Shown: positions 27,171 to 36,011, counted from the stretch's first letter. The stretch: 64,000 nucleotides of DNA from Phreatobacter aquaticus (GCF_005160265.1 NZ_CP039865.1:1450828-1514827), one strand, 5' to 3'. Notes: a model not told the origin generated them from the letters alone. Made by a program: numbers and translations.

Positions 27171-27346
27171 GCATCCTTCACCTCTCCCCCACGGGGAGAG
27201 GTCGATCCGAGCGCAGCGAAGGATCGGGAGAGGGGGATGAACCTCACCGTTCTGGCTGGAGATGAGGCCCTATCCGGAAAGAGCTCGCCCCCTCTCCCGG
27301 ACGCTGACGCGTCCGACCTCTCCCCGTGGGGGCGAGGTGAAGGATG
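27171..27346. repeat. Palindromic intergenic repeat, family B
   Basis: Left arm GCATCCTTCACCTCTCCCCC and right arm GGGGGCGAGGTGAAGGATGC are near-perfect inverted copies about 130 bp apart; an inner pair (GGGAGAGGGGG / CCCCCTCTCCC) lies between. It fills the gap between the convergent RND pump and TolC-type genes. Confidence 0.8.
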
Positions 27347-27449
27347 CGCCCGGGGCGGTCTCTCGCGCATAAGCTGGTGCCCTCATGCCTCTTCGTCCGC
27401 ACAGCAAGCGGGGTAGGGACGGGCTTGTCGGTCTTGAAAAGAAAGCGCC

Positions 27450-28925
27450 TTACCGGCTGCTCGGCGGCCGCGCAGGACCCGTCGGATTGCGCAGCTCACC
27501 CCACGCATCGCCGCGCACACCCCAGTCCGATTGCGGCGGGGCAGACGCAACCGGCGGCTGGCTCACACCAAGCCTCGGCAGCTCCAGCCGTCCTGTGGCG
27601 GCCAGAACGGTGTAGGAGGCGATCAAGCGGTCGCTCTGCGCCTGCAACAGGCGCGCGCGGGCGCTCACCGTATCCTGCTGGGCGTTGAGGAGTTCGGTCA
27701 GTGTGCGCAGCCCCGCCTCATATTGCTTGCGCACGCCATCGACCGTGACTTCCGCCGCGCGAACCTCGGCGGTGGCAGCGCGGATCGTGAAGGTGGCATT
27801 GTCGAGCGCCGCATGGCCGGCATAGGCCGCCGAGCGCGACTGCGCGCGGGCCCCGTCCAGCATGGCCTGCGCCTGACCCAGCAGTTCCCGGCTCTGGCGC
27901 ACCTGTGATTCCGGAGCTCCGCCCGAATAGAGCGGCACAGTGAGGCGCCCGATCACCTGCACGCTGTCGGTGCGACGCGTGGACGAATCGACATCGAGGT
28001 CGCGCGCGATCTGGCTCTGCACGCTCACCTGCGGCAGCATCTGGCCCTGGGCGACACGGATCGCCGATTCCGCGGCCCGCACCGTCGAAATGGCGGCGAG
28101 GACTGCTGGATTGCTCTCGCCCGCCACCTGACGCGAGGCCTCGCGGCTGCCCGGCAAGAGCTGGTCGACAGCGGGTACGACTGTCAGGCGCGCGGCGGGC
28201 GGGGCACCGACCAACCGCAGGAACCGGTCGCGGGCAACCGCGAGGTCGGTCTGCGTGGCGCTGAGGTCTGACAGGCCTCGGCTGAGGCGGGCTTCTGCCT
28301 GCGACACGTCGGTTGGCGTCGCGACGCCGGAGGCGAGCCGTGTGCGCGTGGTGTTGAGGGTTTCGGTCAGGAAGCCAACATTGCGTTGCTGAACTTCCAC
28401 GAGGGCCTGGCCCGTGAAGACGGCCAGATAGGTGGTCGCGACGTCGAGCATCACCGATTGCTCGATTGCCCGCATCTGCTCGCGCTGGGTGCCGACCTGC
28501 TGCTGGGCCTGCAATGTGGCGTTCTGGGTGCGCCATCCGTCGAACAGCGTCTGGGTGGCGGTCAGTGCGACACCGCGCTGATAGAGCGTCGAGCCGCCAG
28601 TCGTGTTCGGCGGCCCGCCAAGGATCGAGCGGGTTGCCAGCACGCCGGCATAGGTCGTGGCGCTGACCTGCGGCAACAGGCCGGCCCGCGCCTGCGGGAT
28701 CTGTTCCTGGGTGGCGCGCACCTGCGAGCGCTGCGCCCGGATGTCGGGATTGAACTGAAAGGCCTGGCGAAGGGCCGCTGCGAGCGTTGCAACGCCATCA
28801 TGCGCGGGGCGCTGCACGGCGGGACGCCGGGACTGCCGACCCTCTGCCTGCGCCGCCCCCTGGCCTCCCATCAGCATGAGAGCGACCAGCGCTGCAGCTG
28901 TGAAAATCCCGGTTGGCAGGCGCAT
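27450..28925 (-). CDS. TolC-family outer-membrane channel protein
   Basis: About 491 residues from ATG 28925, with signal peptide ending G-A-A-Q-A. Two OEP repeats, each with long coiled-coil helices: first A-A-A-L-R-Q-A-F-Q-F-N-P-D-I near 60, then many heptad-like Q/A/L stretches, T-L-F-D-G-W-R-T-Q-N near 140, and V-P-L-Y-S-G-G-A-P-E-S near 335; a Pro-rich tail ends the protein. It would form the trimeric exit duct for an RND or type I system. It faces the RND adaptor and pump genes across one palindromic repeat and is the natural third part, though on the other strand. An alternative start ATG lies at 28970. Confidence 0.87.
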   Translation of the reverse strand: MRLPTGIFTAAALVALMLMGGQGAAQAEGRQSRRPAVQRPAHDGVATLAAALRQAFQFNPDIRAQRSQVRATQEQIPQARAGLLPQVSATTYAGVLATRSILGGPPNTTGGSTLYQRGVALTATQTLFDGWRTQNATLQAQQQVGTQREQMRAIEQSVMLDVATTYLAVFTGQALVEVQQRNVGFLTETLNTTRTRLASGVATPTDVSQAEARLSRGLSDLSATQTDLAVARDRFLRLVGAPPAARLTVVPAVDQLLPGSREASRQVAGESNPAVLAAISTVRAAESAIRVAQGQMLPQVSVQSQIARDLDVDSSTRRTDSVQVIGRLTVPLYSGGAPESQVRQSRELLGQAQAMLDGARAQSRSAAYAGHAALDNATFTIRAATAEVRAAEVTVDGVRKQYEAGLRTLTELLNAQQDTVSARARLLQAQSDRLIASYTVLAATGRLELPRLGVSQPPVASAPPQSDWGVRGDAWGELRNPTGPARPPSSR

Positions 28926-29272
28926 GGCTATGGTCAGACGGACAATCGGGCACGCCGCGGGCAACAGCATGCGATTACCGTTCCGGCTCTCCGTCCTGTC
29001 TGTGCCTGTGAACACCATGCCGGCCGCCGTCGCGCCCCATGCCCGAAGATCAACCTCAAGGCGTCGGGCCGACCCTTCCAATCGCTCATCCTGCCGCGTG
29101 GATGCCGGTACACGTCCGGCGCCCATCGAATTCGCGGCTATCTATGGATGGTCCACAATGACATCACCCTGACAGGCTGCGAATGGCCCGATGGCGCCGT
29201 CCGGCCGCCAGCCGGACGGTCAAGCGTACTGGACCATCCGGCCGGCCCGGAAATCGGTGTGAAAGGCCAGTC
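28926..29272. other. 347-bp gap before the TolC-type gene
   Basis: No gene is seen. The gap holds the promoter side of the TolC-type gene and the downstream side of the VOC gene, with one clear hairpin (listed separately). No operator-like dyad similar to that of the RND operon was found in it. Confidence 0.5.
29197..29219 (-). terminator. Hairpin after the VOC gene
   Basis: CCGTCCGGC-CGCCA-GCCGGACGG, nine perfect pairs, 53 bp past the stop of the VOC gene. No strong U-run follows. Confidence 0.5.
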
Positions 29273-29656
29273 TCAGCTGTACTTGGCGTTGCGCTCGAGC
29301 AGTTCGATCGAGATGCCCTGCGGTCCGCGAATGAAACAGATGCGGACGCCCGGCCGGATGGTCTTCGGTTCCATGGTGAACACGGCGCCCTTGGCCTTGA
29401 GTTCGGCGGCGACGGCATCGATATCGGTGACCGTCAATCCGAAATGGTCGAGGCCCTGGTACGGCGTCACCGGCGGGGCGCCGACGCCATCACCGTCCTT
29501 GGTCGGCGCAATGAAGACGTCGGCGCCGCCGAGCTTCAGGTCGATCCGGCCGGGCCCCTGGACGATCTCGGCGCCCAGCATCTCTTTGAACCATTGGGCG
29601 GTCGCCTCCGGATCGGGGCTGCGCAGATGGATGTGGTCCCAGGTGACTTTGGCCAT
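29273..29656 (-). CDS. VOC-family (glyoxalase/bleomycin-resistance fold) protein
   Basis: 127 residues from ATG 29656 with AAGGACAG upstream. The two beta-alpha-beta-beta-beta halves are visible: W-D-H-I-H-L-R-S-P-D-P-E-A-T near 6-19 with the first metal-type His, and G-L-D-H-F-G-L-T-V-T-D-I-D near 66-78; the end R-G-P-Q-G-I-S-I-E-L-L has the typical Glu ligand. A small VOC enzyme or binding protein; substrate unknown. The open frame upstream runs through the tRNA region and is not coding. Confidence 0.82.
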   Translation of the reverse strand: MAKVTWDHIHLRSPDPEATAQWFKEMLGAEIVQGPGRIDLKLGGADVFIAPTKDGDGVGAPPVTPYQGLDHFGLTVTDIDAVAAELKAKGAVFTMEPKTIRPGVRICFIRGPQGISIELLERNAKYS

Positions 29657-29805
29657 GAGGCTGTCCTTGTGGTGGTCGCTTGCAAAGGCGTCTGGCCATC
29701 GCCCGGCGCAGGGCTTGGCTGTCAGGTCGGACTCTATGGAGAAAACGCACGCCATGCTCCAGTCGGTTTGACGACGGAGGGGCATGCCGATTTGGGCGAG
29801 GGGGG

Positions 29806-29881
29806 TGGTACAGCCGGCTGGTTTCGAACCAGCTACCTCCAGAGCCACAATCTGGCGCTCTACCAAGTGAGCTACGGCTGC
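29806..29881 (-). tRNA. tRNA-His (GTG anticodon)
   Basis: 76 nt including encoded CCA. Acceptor GCAGCCG/CGGCTGT (first pair G1-U72), D stem GCTC/GAGC, anticodon stem CCAGA/TCTGG around loop T-T-G-T-G-G-C with GTG at 34-36, T stem GCTGG/CCAGC with T-T-C-G-A-A-A. The discriminator is A73, and no G-1:C73 pair is encoded. Lack of that pair together with U72/A73 is a known mark of alphaproteobacterial tRNA-His, read by their own type of HisRS. Confidence 0.95.
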
Positions 29882-29929
29882 CTATTCCCGCGCAGTCGAC
29901 CCGCAGGCCTGTCGCGCGGCGCGGAACCT

Positions 29930-29949
29930 AATGCGAAGGCTTTCGCATT
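29930..29949. promoter_or_regulatory. Dyad upstream of tRNA-His
   Basis: AATGCGAA-GGCT-TTCGCATT, eight perfect pairs, about 50 bp upstream of the tRNA 5' end. The arms resemble those of the hairpin at 11831-11870 (ATGCGAAA/TTTCGCAT). Could be a hairpin or a binding site; function unknown. Confidence 0.35.
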
Positions 29950-30020
29950 GCAAGGCGCCGGACGTGACTGCCGTCACAGCTTTTCGCTTATCCGGCGGAG
30001 TTGCATGCGGGATGGTCAAG

Positions 30021-30048
30021 AAAAAGCCCGGGCCTGGACCCGGGCTTT
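30021..30048 (-). terminator. Rho-independent terminator of the phasin gene
   Basis: AAAGCCCGGG-CCTGGA-CCCGGGCTTT, ten perfect pairs with a T-run on the minus strand (AAAAA at 30021-30025 on plus). It follows the phasin gene by about 100 bp and separates it from tRNA-His. Confidence 0.85.
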
Positions 30049-30148
30049 CAAGTTTCGACCGCAGCTGCAAGCGCGGCCCTGGGAGGAAACTGGCGCTACA
30101 GGCCGGCGCCATCCGGCGGTTCGGCGCGCGAACGCGCCGGGCAAAACG

Positions 30149-30688
30149 TCACTTGGCGACCTTGAGAACCTGTCCGACCTTCTCCTTCACCGGCTCGACG
30201 GTGTCGGTGGCGGTCTTCTGGGCGATCGTCGAAAGCTCCTTGGCCTGGGCCTGGAGCGCCTCGAACTGCTTGCGCACGAAGGCGGACTGCAGCTCCAGCA
30301 CCTCGGCCAGCGTCTTCACGCCCATCAGGTCGCGGGCATGGTCGAACGAGGCGTTGAGGTTGGAACGGGCATTCTCGATGGCCTTCAGGTTGAAGTCCTT
30401 CATGCCGGTCGAAGCGGTGGCATAGGTATCCTCGATGAGATCGGTCGCCTCTTCGGCGGCGGTCTTCATCTTGGCGTAGCCTTCCTTCATCTGAACGACG
30501 ACCTTCTCGGCGCCCTCGCGCAGAGCGGCAGGAACCTCGATCTTCGACAGGTCGAAACCGGCGGCGTCGAACTTCGGCATCTCGAACTTCGGCATTTCGA
30601 ACTTCGACAGATCGAAGGTCGGGAAAGCGAACACCTGGGCGGCGGCTTCCGGCTTTTCGGCTTTCGGGGTCTTGATGGCTTGGGTCAT
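30149..30688 (-). CDS. Phasin-family protein with repeated F-x-x-P/S-K-F N-terminus
   Basis: 179 residues from ATG 30688, preceded by ACGGAGACGA. Phasins coat polyhydroxyalkanoate granules. Residues about 22-50 hold short repeats (L-S-K-F-E-M-P-K-F-E-M-P-K-F-D and again F-D-L-S-K-I), amphipathic and rich in Phe. The rest is helical with a Phasin_2-type core: N-L-K-A-I-E-N-A-R-S-N, F-D-H-A-R-D-L-M-G-V-K-T-L-A-E-V-L-E-L-Q-S near 125-145, and an Ala/Lys/Val tail. The region 30689-30947 upstream has strong dyads. A second phasin gene lies next on the same strand. Confidence 0.88.
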   Translation of the reverse strand: MTQAIKTPKAEKPEAAAQVFAFPTFDLSKFEMPKFEMPKFDAAGFDLSKIEVPAALREGAEKVVVQMKEGYAKMKTAAEEATDLIEDTYATASTGMKDFNLKAIENARSNLNASFDHARDLMGVKTLAEVLELQSAFVRKQFEALQAQAKELSTIAQKTATDTVEPVKEKVGQVLKVAK

Positions 30689-30828
30689 GTTCGTCTCCGT
30701 TGGGGAGTTATTTGAGAACATTGTCCCGGCGCGAGCCTCCCCATTTTCAATTGAAACGGGCGCCGGAAACCCAACGGGTGCGGCGCTTTCCGCGCCCGTC
30801 GATGTTGCGTGCACCATAGTGGAATCCA

Positions 30829-30860
30829 TTGTGCAGCGCAACATATACTGCGGCGCACAA
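30829..30860. promoter_or_regulatory. Inverted repeat in the phasin promoter region
   Basis: TTGTGCAGCGCA-N8-TGCGGCGCACAA, ten of twelve positions paired. A second overlapping imperfect dyad with TTGCG/CGCAA ends covers about 30804-30842. TGC/GCA-rich dyads ahead of phasin genes are the usual place and style for the PHB-responsive repressor PhaR; that identity is inference. Confidence 0.45.
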
Positions 30861-30947
30861 GGGAAAAATCCGACAAACGGCCGCAATGCAGCAAAACCTG
30901 CTGCTTTCCGAAGGGGAAGGGTTTCGATCTCGGCGGACTTGCCGGAT

Positions 30948-31334
30948 TCAGGGGCTTTTTGGGGGCGTTTTGCCGGATGCCTTGGCTGTGAAGGTCGAGC
31001 CCAGCTCCTTGGCCTGGACGCGCATCGCCTCCATCTGACTCTGCAGGAATTCCGCCTGGATCTGCATGACCTCGACCATGTCAGTGGCGCGCACCAGTTT
31101 CTGGGCGAAGGCAAAGCTCGCGGCGACGTTGGTCTCGGCAATCGCAATGGCCTTGCGACCGACATCGTGAGCGCCGGTCTGCAGGACTTCCGCCGAACTC
31201 TCCATCGCGTCCACCGTGCGATGGGCCGCGCCGACGAAGCCGTCAAACGCCTTCCGCGCCTGCTCGACGCTCTTGTCGGCGAATTCCCGCATCTCCTGCG
31301 GGATCTCGTAGGACCCAGGCCTGGTTTCCACCAT
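30948..31334 (-). CDS. Phasin-family protein, second copy
   Basis: 128 residues from ATG 31334, chosen since GGAGGGG stands four bases upstream; an ATG 14 codons earlier lacks such a site. Phasin_2 features: E-I-P-Q-E-M-R-E-F-A-D-K-S-V-E-Q-A-R near 10-27 (a common start of this family), then helical core and A-T-D-M-V-E-V-M-Q-I-Q-A-E-F-L-Q-S-Q near 90-107. It differs strongly from the 30149 phasin and lacks the F-rich repeats. Granule binding is inferred from family only. Confidence 0.85.
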   Translation of the reverse strand: MVETRPGSYEIPQEMREFADKSVEQARKAFDGFVGAAHRTVDAMESSAEVLQTGAHDVGRKAIAIAETNVAASFAFAQKLVRATDMVEVMQIQAEFLQSQMEAMRVQAKELGSTFTAKASGKTPPKSP

Positions 31335-31516
31335 CAACCCCTCCAGCGTCGGGAGCGGCCGACTCGGCAACTCCATCCGGAATCATTAACATTCCTGTGC
31401 CCAAGCGGAAGCCGGGTCGATCGGCTCATCCACCGCCATCGTCCGCAAGTGCAGGTCTCATGCGGGTTACGGCGGATCGAGCGAACCGGATCGTCGTTCG
31501 AAACTGACCCCTCGAG

Positions 31517-31539
31517 GTTAACCCTAACCAAGGGTTGAC
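31517..31539. promoter_or_regulatory. TTAACC-bearing dyad upstream of the PdhS-type kinase
   Basis: GTTAACCC-N7-GGGTTGAC, seven of eight positions paired, about 117 bp before the kinase ATG. TTAACC is the half-site known for the cell-cycle regulator CtrA, but the full TTAA-N7-TTAA site is not present. It may also serve the second phasin gene on the other strand. Confidence 0.3.
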
Positions 31540-31655
31540 GATGCGTGAGCCCCCCTCGGGCGTGGACGGAGCCCGTCTGTTCCGACACAATCGGTGAAGA
31601 ATTCATTCATCATTGGCTATGGCGCGTGTGGCGTGCCGGTCAGGGGATTTGGCGC

Positions 31656-34600
31656 ATGGCATCCCTCGTCTTCGATCTCGCGACTGTCCTGGCCGAGCCG
31701 GAGGTTGCACGGCTGATCGCCAAGCCCGGCCCCTGGTGGCTCTGGTCGGCGGACGCGACGCGCCTGATCGCCGCCAATACGTCCGGCGCCAAGGCGATGG
31801 GCGCAACCGGTGCCTCCATCGCCATGGAGCGCAGCTACCAGACGACCCACGCCTTTGCGGGCCAGATCGCCCGCCTGTCCGCCAACCTTCCGGCGGATGG
31901 CACGCCGCGGCTCGAGCGTATCCGGCTCTATGGCCGTTTCGGCTCGGAAAGCGCGCTCGCACAGGCCCGACGGCTCAAGGCCGGTGATATCGGGCTGGTC
32001 TCGGTGACGCTGGCTGGCCCCGAACGGGGTGCTGCCCGGCCGGCCGCCATCGCGTTCGTGTCGGAAATCGGGGCGGCCCTCGCCCTGTTCGATCGCAACG
32101 GCCTGCCGCTGGCCGCCAGCGCCTCGGCCGGCGCGCTCGCCAATGTCCGGCTCGACGGCCTTGTCGGCAGCGTCGCTGCGGATATTCACCACGCGCTCGA
32201 TGCCGACGGCGTCGCGCATGTCGATCTTGTCACCGGCCCCCTGAAACTGATCGTGCTGGCCGAGGCCGATGCGATCCTCGCGGTTCTGCCCACCCTGACG
32301 AAAGCGGAACCCGAAACCGGCCTCCGGCTGGTGACGCCGCCTGTTGCCGCTGAACCCGTGGTCTCGTCGGAGACCACTGACGCCGCCCCGGCTGCCGATA
32401 TACCGGGTCCCGCCTCGCTCGACGCAGAGGCCGAAACGCCGGCCGCGATCAGCGAGGACGTCGCGCCCATCATCGCGGCTCCTCCTGAGCCGATCCAGCC
32501 CGAGGCGGCAGGTTCTGGCGCCTTTGCCGACAGCGGCTGGACTGAGATCGCGGCAACGGACGACACCCCGGTTGCCGATGTTGAATCCGAGACCGTCGCC
32601 GATCTCGCCGAGAGCGTGGTTGCGCCTGAGCCGGTTCCGTCGGCCGCAGCCGAGCCAGACGCCGAACCCACCCGCGATCCGATCGCCGAGGCGGATGCGC
32701 TCCTCACCGCGCCGCAGCGCTTCTCCTGGCGGCTTGACGCCGATCGCCGTTTCCACGGTGTCGATCAGGCGGATCTGGGTGCTGTTGCCGGCCTGACCTT
32801 CACCGAAGCGGCCGATCGCTTCGGCATGGACCCGCAAGGCACCTTTGCCACCGCCCTGGATGCCGCACGCCCGTTCAGTGGCGTGCCGGCCGTCTGGCCG
32901 CTTGGCGCCACCCGCCGCCTGGCGGTGACGCTCGCCGCTTTCCCGAGCCAGCGTGACGGCGTCGTGCAGGGCTTCGCCGGCTTCGGCCTGGTGGGCGACG
33001 AGGTCGCCAAGCCTGTGGCGGCTCCCGCCGTCCCGGCCGAGACGGTTGAGGCAGCCGAGGCCCCGACCGAGGCTGTTCCTGCCCATCCGGTTGAGCCCGT
33101 TCTCGTTGAAGCCGAAGCGCTCGCTGCCGATGGCGACACCACCTTTGACGGCGAGGCGAAGGCCGATCCGGCGACTGCTGAGCCCGCCGCCGCAGAACCT
33201 GAACCCGTCGAGGCCGAAGCGCTCGCTGCCGATGGCGATCTGACGGTGGATGGCGATGTGAAGGTCGAGCCCGCCCTGGCCACCCCTGAGCCCGGTGCCA
33301 CGACCGATGTGACCGAGGCGCCGGCTCTCGAAGCCGACGGCGACGATCTGACCGGCGGCGAGGCCAAGGCGCCTGTCGATGCAGCGACGCCGGATGACAT
33401 GGCCGAAACCCCGGTCCTGACTGTTGACGCCGAGCCCGCCGCAACCGGCGACGCGAAGAGCGATCCCACCGAAGCCGAAGCGGTCCCGACCGCTCCGGAC
33501 GCAGCAGCCGTGCCGCCCGCGTCGACGACGGACCCGCGCGCACCGCATTTGACCGTGCACACCAATCCGCCCAATGTCGTCGCGCTGAGGACCAGCGCCG
33601 GGATCGACCCCAAGCGCAGCACCGGCCTGTCGCCGCTGGAGCGCAACGCCTTCCGCGAGATCGCCAAGGTGCTGGGCGCGCGTCCGGACCAGGACGAGGC
33701 CCCGGCCGCCACCCTGCCGCCGCCGGCCCAGCAGGGTCAGGTGGCGCCGCTGGTCTCGGCGCCGGTTGAGCCCTTCATCGCGGATACCGACGAGGCCGCC
33801 GCCACGGCGGAAGCGTCCGAGGCCATCGAGGCCTTGGCGTCGGCGCCGGTTCCTGCCGTCGAGGCGGTGGAAGACGAGAACGCATCTCCCCAGGCCTCGG
33901 CTGACGAGCCCGCCTTTGTCGGCGATCTCACGCAGAAGCTTGCCGTCCCTGCCGATCCTGCAGAGCTCGCCGATGCCGGGGCGAGCGCCCCGGTCGAGCT
34001 CGTGTCAGGCCCCGACCTTGTGGCGACCGAAACTGCCGATGGCGGGGGCCTCAAGGCCGAGCCCGCCGATGATGAATCCAAGGCCACAGCGGCAAAGGCC
34101 GTAGCGGAGCAGCCCGAGGCCGCCCCGGTGAACGCGCCCGCAGAAGTCGACGCGACGGACGAAGAGCCGGTGGCTGTTGCATCCGAAGGCGAGGCACTGG
34201 CTGACGAGGCGCCTCTCGCCACACCAGCGGCGGACCATCATCCAGCCGAAGAGACCCCGGCGCCCGACGCCACGCTGCCGGAAGTTCCTTCCGCGCCCGT
34301 CGAGCAGCAGGCTTTCGTTGCCTCGGGAACGCCGTTCGGCCCCTTGCCGAGCGCCTTTGGCGCCGCACCCTCCATCGTGCCTGCCACAACTGCGGCCGCG
34401 GAGCCCGCGGCCATCGCGCCGGCTCCGACTGCCGAAGCCGACACCCGCGCCCTGCTCGATCGCCTGCCGCTGGGACTGGTCGTCCACCGTGGCAATGCTG
34501 TCCTGTTCGCCAATCGGGCCGTGCTCGACTGGACCGGCTTTGCCGACGCTGCTGCGCTTGAAAGCGCCGGTGGCGTTGCTCGCCTGTTTGCCGGTGGCCC

Positions 34601-35906
34601 GGCCGGGGATAATGAAGGCTCGTCGCCGGCCATCACCCGCGCCGACGGCACCTCGCTGCCGGTGGAAGCGCGTCTGTCCAAGTTCCCCTGGGCCGGCGAA
34701 CCGGCCTTCCTGTTCACGCTCCGCCGCGTCGAGGCCGAAGAGGTCGCCGAGCGCGACGCCGAGTCGACGACGCTCAGCGAATTGCGCGGCCGCCTCGACG
34801 AGGTCGAGCAGATCCTCGACACCGCGACCGACGGCATCGTGATCGTGGCGCCGGATGGTGCCATCGAGAGCATGAACCGCTCGGCGGAAGCCCTCTTCGG
34901 CTATGAATCCGCCGAGGTGAAGGGGCGCTCCATCACGGCGCTGTTCGCGCCCGAGAGCCACCGCTCCGCCATCGATTACTGCGACGGCCTGATGGCGAAT
35001 GGCGTTGCCAGCGTGCTGAACGACGGCCGCCAGATCATCGGGCGCGTCAAGCAGGGCGGCCTTATCCCGCTCTACATGACCATGGGCCGCACCGGCTCGG
35101 AGACCCGGCCGAAGCTTGCCGCCGTGTTCCGCGATCTCACCCAGTGGAAGAAGGCTGAGGAAGATCTGGTTGCCGCCCGGCGCCAGGCCGAGCAGGCCTC
35201 GTCGCAGAAGTCCGACTTCCTCGCCAAGATCAGCCACGAGATCCGCACACCGCTCAACGCCATCATCGGCTTCTCGGAAGTGATGATGGAGGAGCGCTTC
35301 GGGCCGATCGGCAACGAGCGCTACCGCGATTATCTCAAGGACATCCATTCCTCGGGTGGCCACGTCCTGTCGCTGATCAATGACCTGCTCGACCTCTCCA
35401 AGATCGAGGCCGGCAAGCTCGACCTGTCGTTCACCTCGGTCGATCTCAACGACATCGTCCAGTCGACGGTCGCCATCATGCAGCCGCAGGCCAACCGCGA
35501 GCGGGTGATCATCCGCTCCTCGCTGCAGGGCCGCCTGCCGAACATCGTCGCCGATGCCCGCTCGCTCCGCCAGATCGTGCTGAACCTGCTGTCCAACTCG
35601 GTGAAGTTCACCCCGGCCGGCGGGCAGATCATCATCTCCACCGCTCTCTCCGCCACCGGCGAGGCCGTACTGCGGGTGCGCGATACCGGCATCGGCATGA
35701 CCGAGATCGAGCTGAAGGCGGCCATGGAGCCGTTCCGCCAGGTCGCGACCACCAGCGCCCGCGATGCCAAGGGAACGGGTCTCGGTCTGCCGCTGACCAA
35801 GGCCCTGGTCGAAGCCAACCGCGCCTCGTTCGGCATCTCGTCGGCGCCCAATCACGGCACCCTGGTCGAGGTGATCTTCCCGCCGACCCGCGTGCTGGCG
35901 GAATAG
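31656..35906 (+). CDS. PdhS-type cell-cycle sensor histidine kinase, very large
   Basis: About 1416 residues from ATG 31656. No membrane segments are seen, so probably cytosolic. Order: N-terminal folded part (about 1-215); Ala/Pro/Glu-rich disordered stretch; a PAS-like island F-S-W-R-L-D-A-D-R-R-F near 355-445; a second, longer disordered stretch to about 925 with the conserved island L-S-P-L-E-R-N-A-F-R-E-I; PAS domains near 930-1040 and 1046-1160; H-box I-S-H-E-I-R-T-P-L-N with His1194; ATPase with N-L-L-S-N-S-V-K-F-T, D-T-G-I-G-M and G-T-G-L-G-L-P. The kinase core matches PdhS/DivJ/PleC, which act on DivK and set the asymmetric cell cycle. Within the long insert a block E-A-E-A-L-A-A-D-G-D is repeated. 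A start at 31545 is less likely. Confidence 0.88.
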   Translation: MASLVFDLATVLAEPEVARLIAKPGPWWLWSADATRLIAANTSGAKAMGATGASIAMERSYQTTHAFAGQIARLSANLPADGTPRLERIRLYGRFGSESALAQARRLKAGDIGLVSVTLAGPERGAARPAAIAFVSEIGAALALFDRNGLPLAASASAGALANVRLDGLVGSVAADIHHALDADGVAHVDLVTGPLKLIVLAEADAILAVLPTLTKAEPETGLRLVTPPVAAEPVVSSETTDAAPAADIPGPASLDAEAETPAAISEDVAPIIAAPPEPIQPEAAGSGAFADSGWTEIAATDDTPVADVESETVADLAESVVAPEPVPSAAAEPDAEPTRDPIAEADALLTAPQRFSWRLDADRRFHGVDQADLGAVAGLTFTEAADRFGMDPQGTFATALDAARPFSGVPAVWPLGATRRLAVTLAAFPSQRDGVVQGFAGFGLVGDEVAKPVAAPAVPAETVEAAEAPTEAVPAHPVEPVLVEAEALAADGDTTFDGEAKADPATAEPAAAEPEPVEAEALAADGDLTVDGDVKVEPALATPEPGATTDVTEAPALEADGDDLTGGEAKAPVDAATPDDMAETPVLTVDAEPAATGDAKSDPTEAEAVPTAPDAAAVPPASTTDPRAPHLTVHTNPPNVVALRTSAGIDPKRSTGLSPLERNAFREIAKVLGARPDQDEAPAATLPPPAQQGQVAPLVSAPVEPFIADTDEAAATAEASEAIEALASAPVPAVEAVEDENASPQASADEPAFVGDLTQKLAVPADPAELADAGASAPVELVSGPDLVATETADGGGLKAEPADDESKATAAKAVAEQPEAAPVNAPAEVDATDEEPVAVASEGEALADEAPLATPAADHHPAEETPAPDATLPEVPSAPVEQQAFVASGTPFGPLPSAFGAAPSIVPATTAAAEPAAIAPAPTAEADTRALLDRLPLGLVVHRGNAVLFANRAVLDWTGFADAAALESAGGVARLFAGGPAGDNEGSSPAITRADGTSLPVEARLSKFPWAGEPAFLFTLRRVEAEEVAERDAESTTLSELRGRLDEVEQILDTATDGIVIVAPDGAIESMNRSAEALFGYESAEVKGRSITALFAPESHRSAIDYCDGLMANGVASVLNDGRQIIGRVKQGGLIPLYMTMGRTGSETRPKLAAVFRDLTQWKKAEEDLVAARRQAEQASSQKSDFLAKISHEIRTPLNAIIGFSEVMMEERFGPIGNERYRDYLKDIHSSGGHVLSLINDLLDLSKIEAGKLDLSFTSVDLNDIVQSTVAIMQPQANRERVIIRSSLQGRLPNIVADARSLRQIVLNLLSNSVKFTPAGGQIIISTALSATGEAVLRVRDTGIGMTEIELKAAMEPFRQVATTSARDAKGTGLGLPLTKALVEANRASFGISSAPNHGTLVEVIFPPTRVLAE

Positions 35907-36011
35907 GGTTCATTCGCCAAACGCGCCGAACCTTGAATCGGCGCGCCGCCCATGCGAGGAAGCCCGCTTTCCGCACGGCGAAACGGCCGCGCGCATCGGG
36001 ATATCCAGGCC

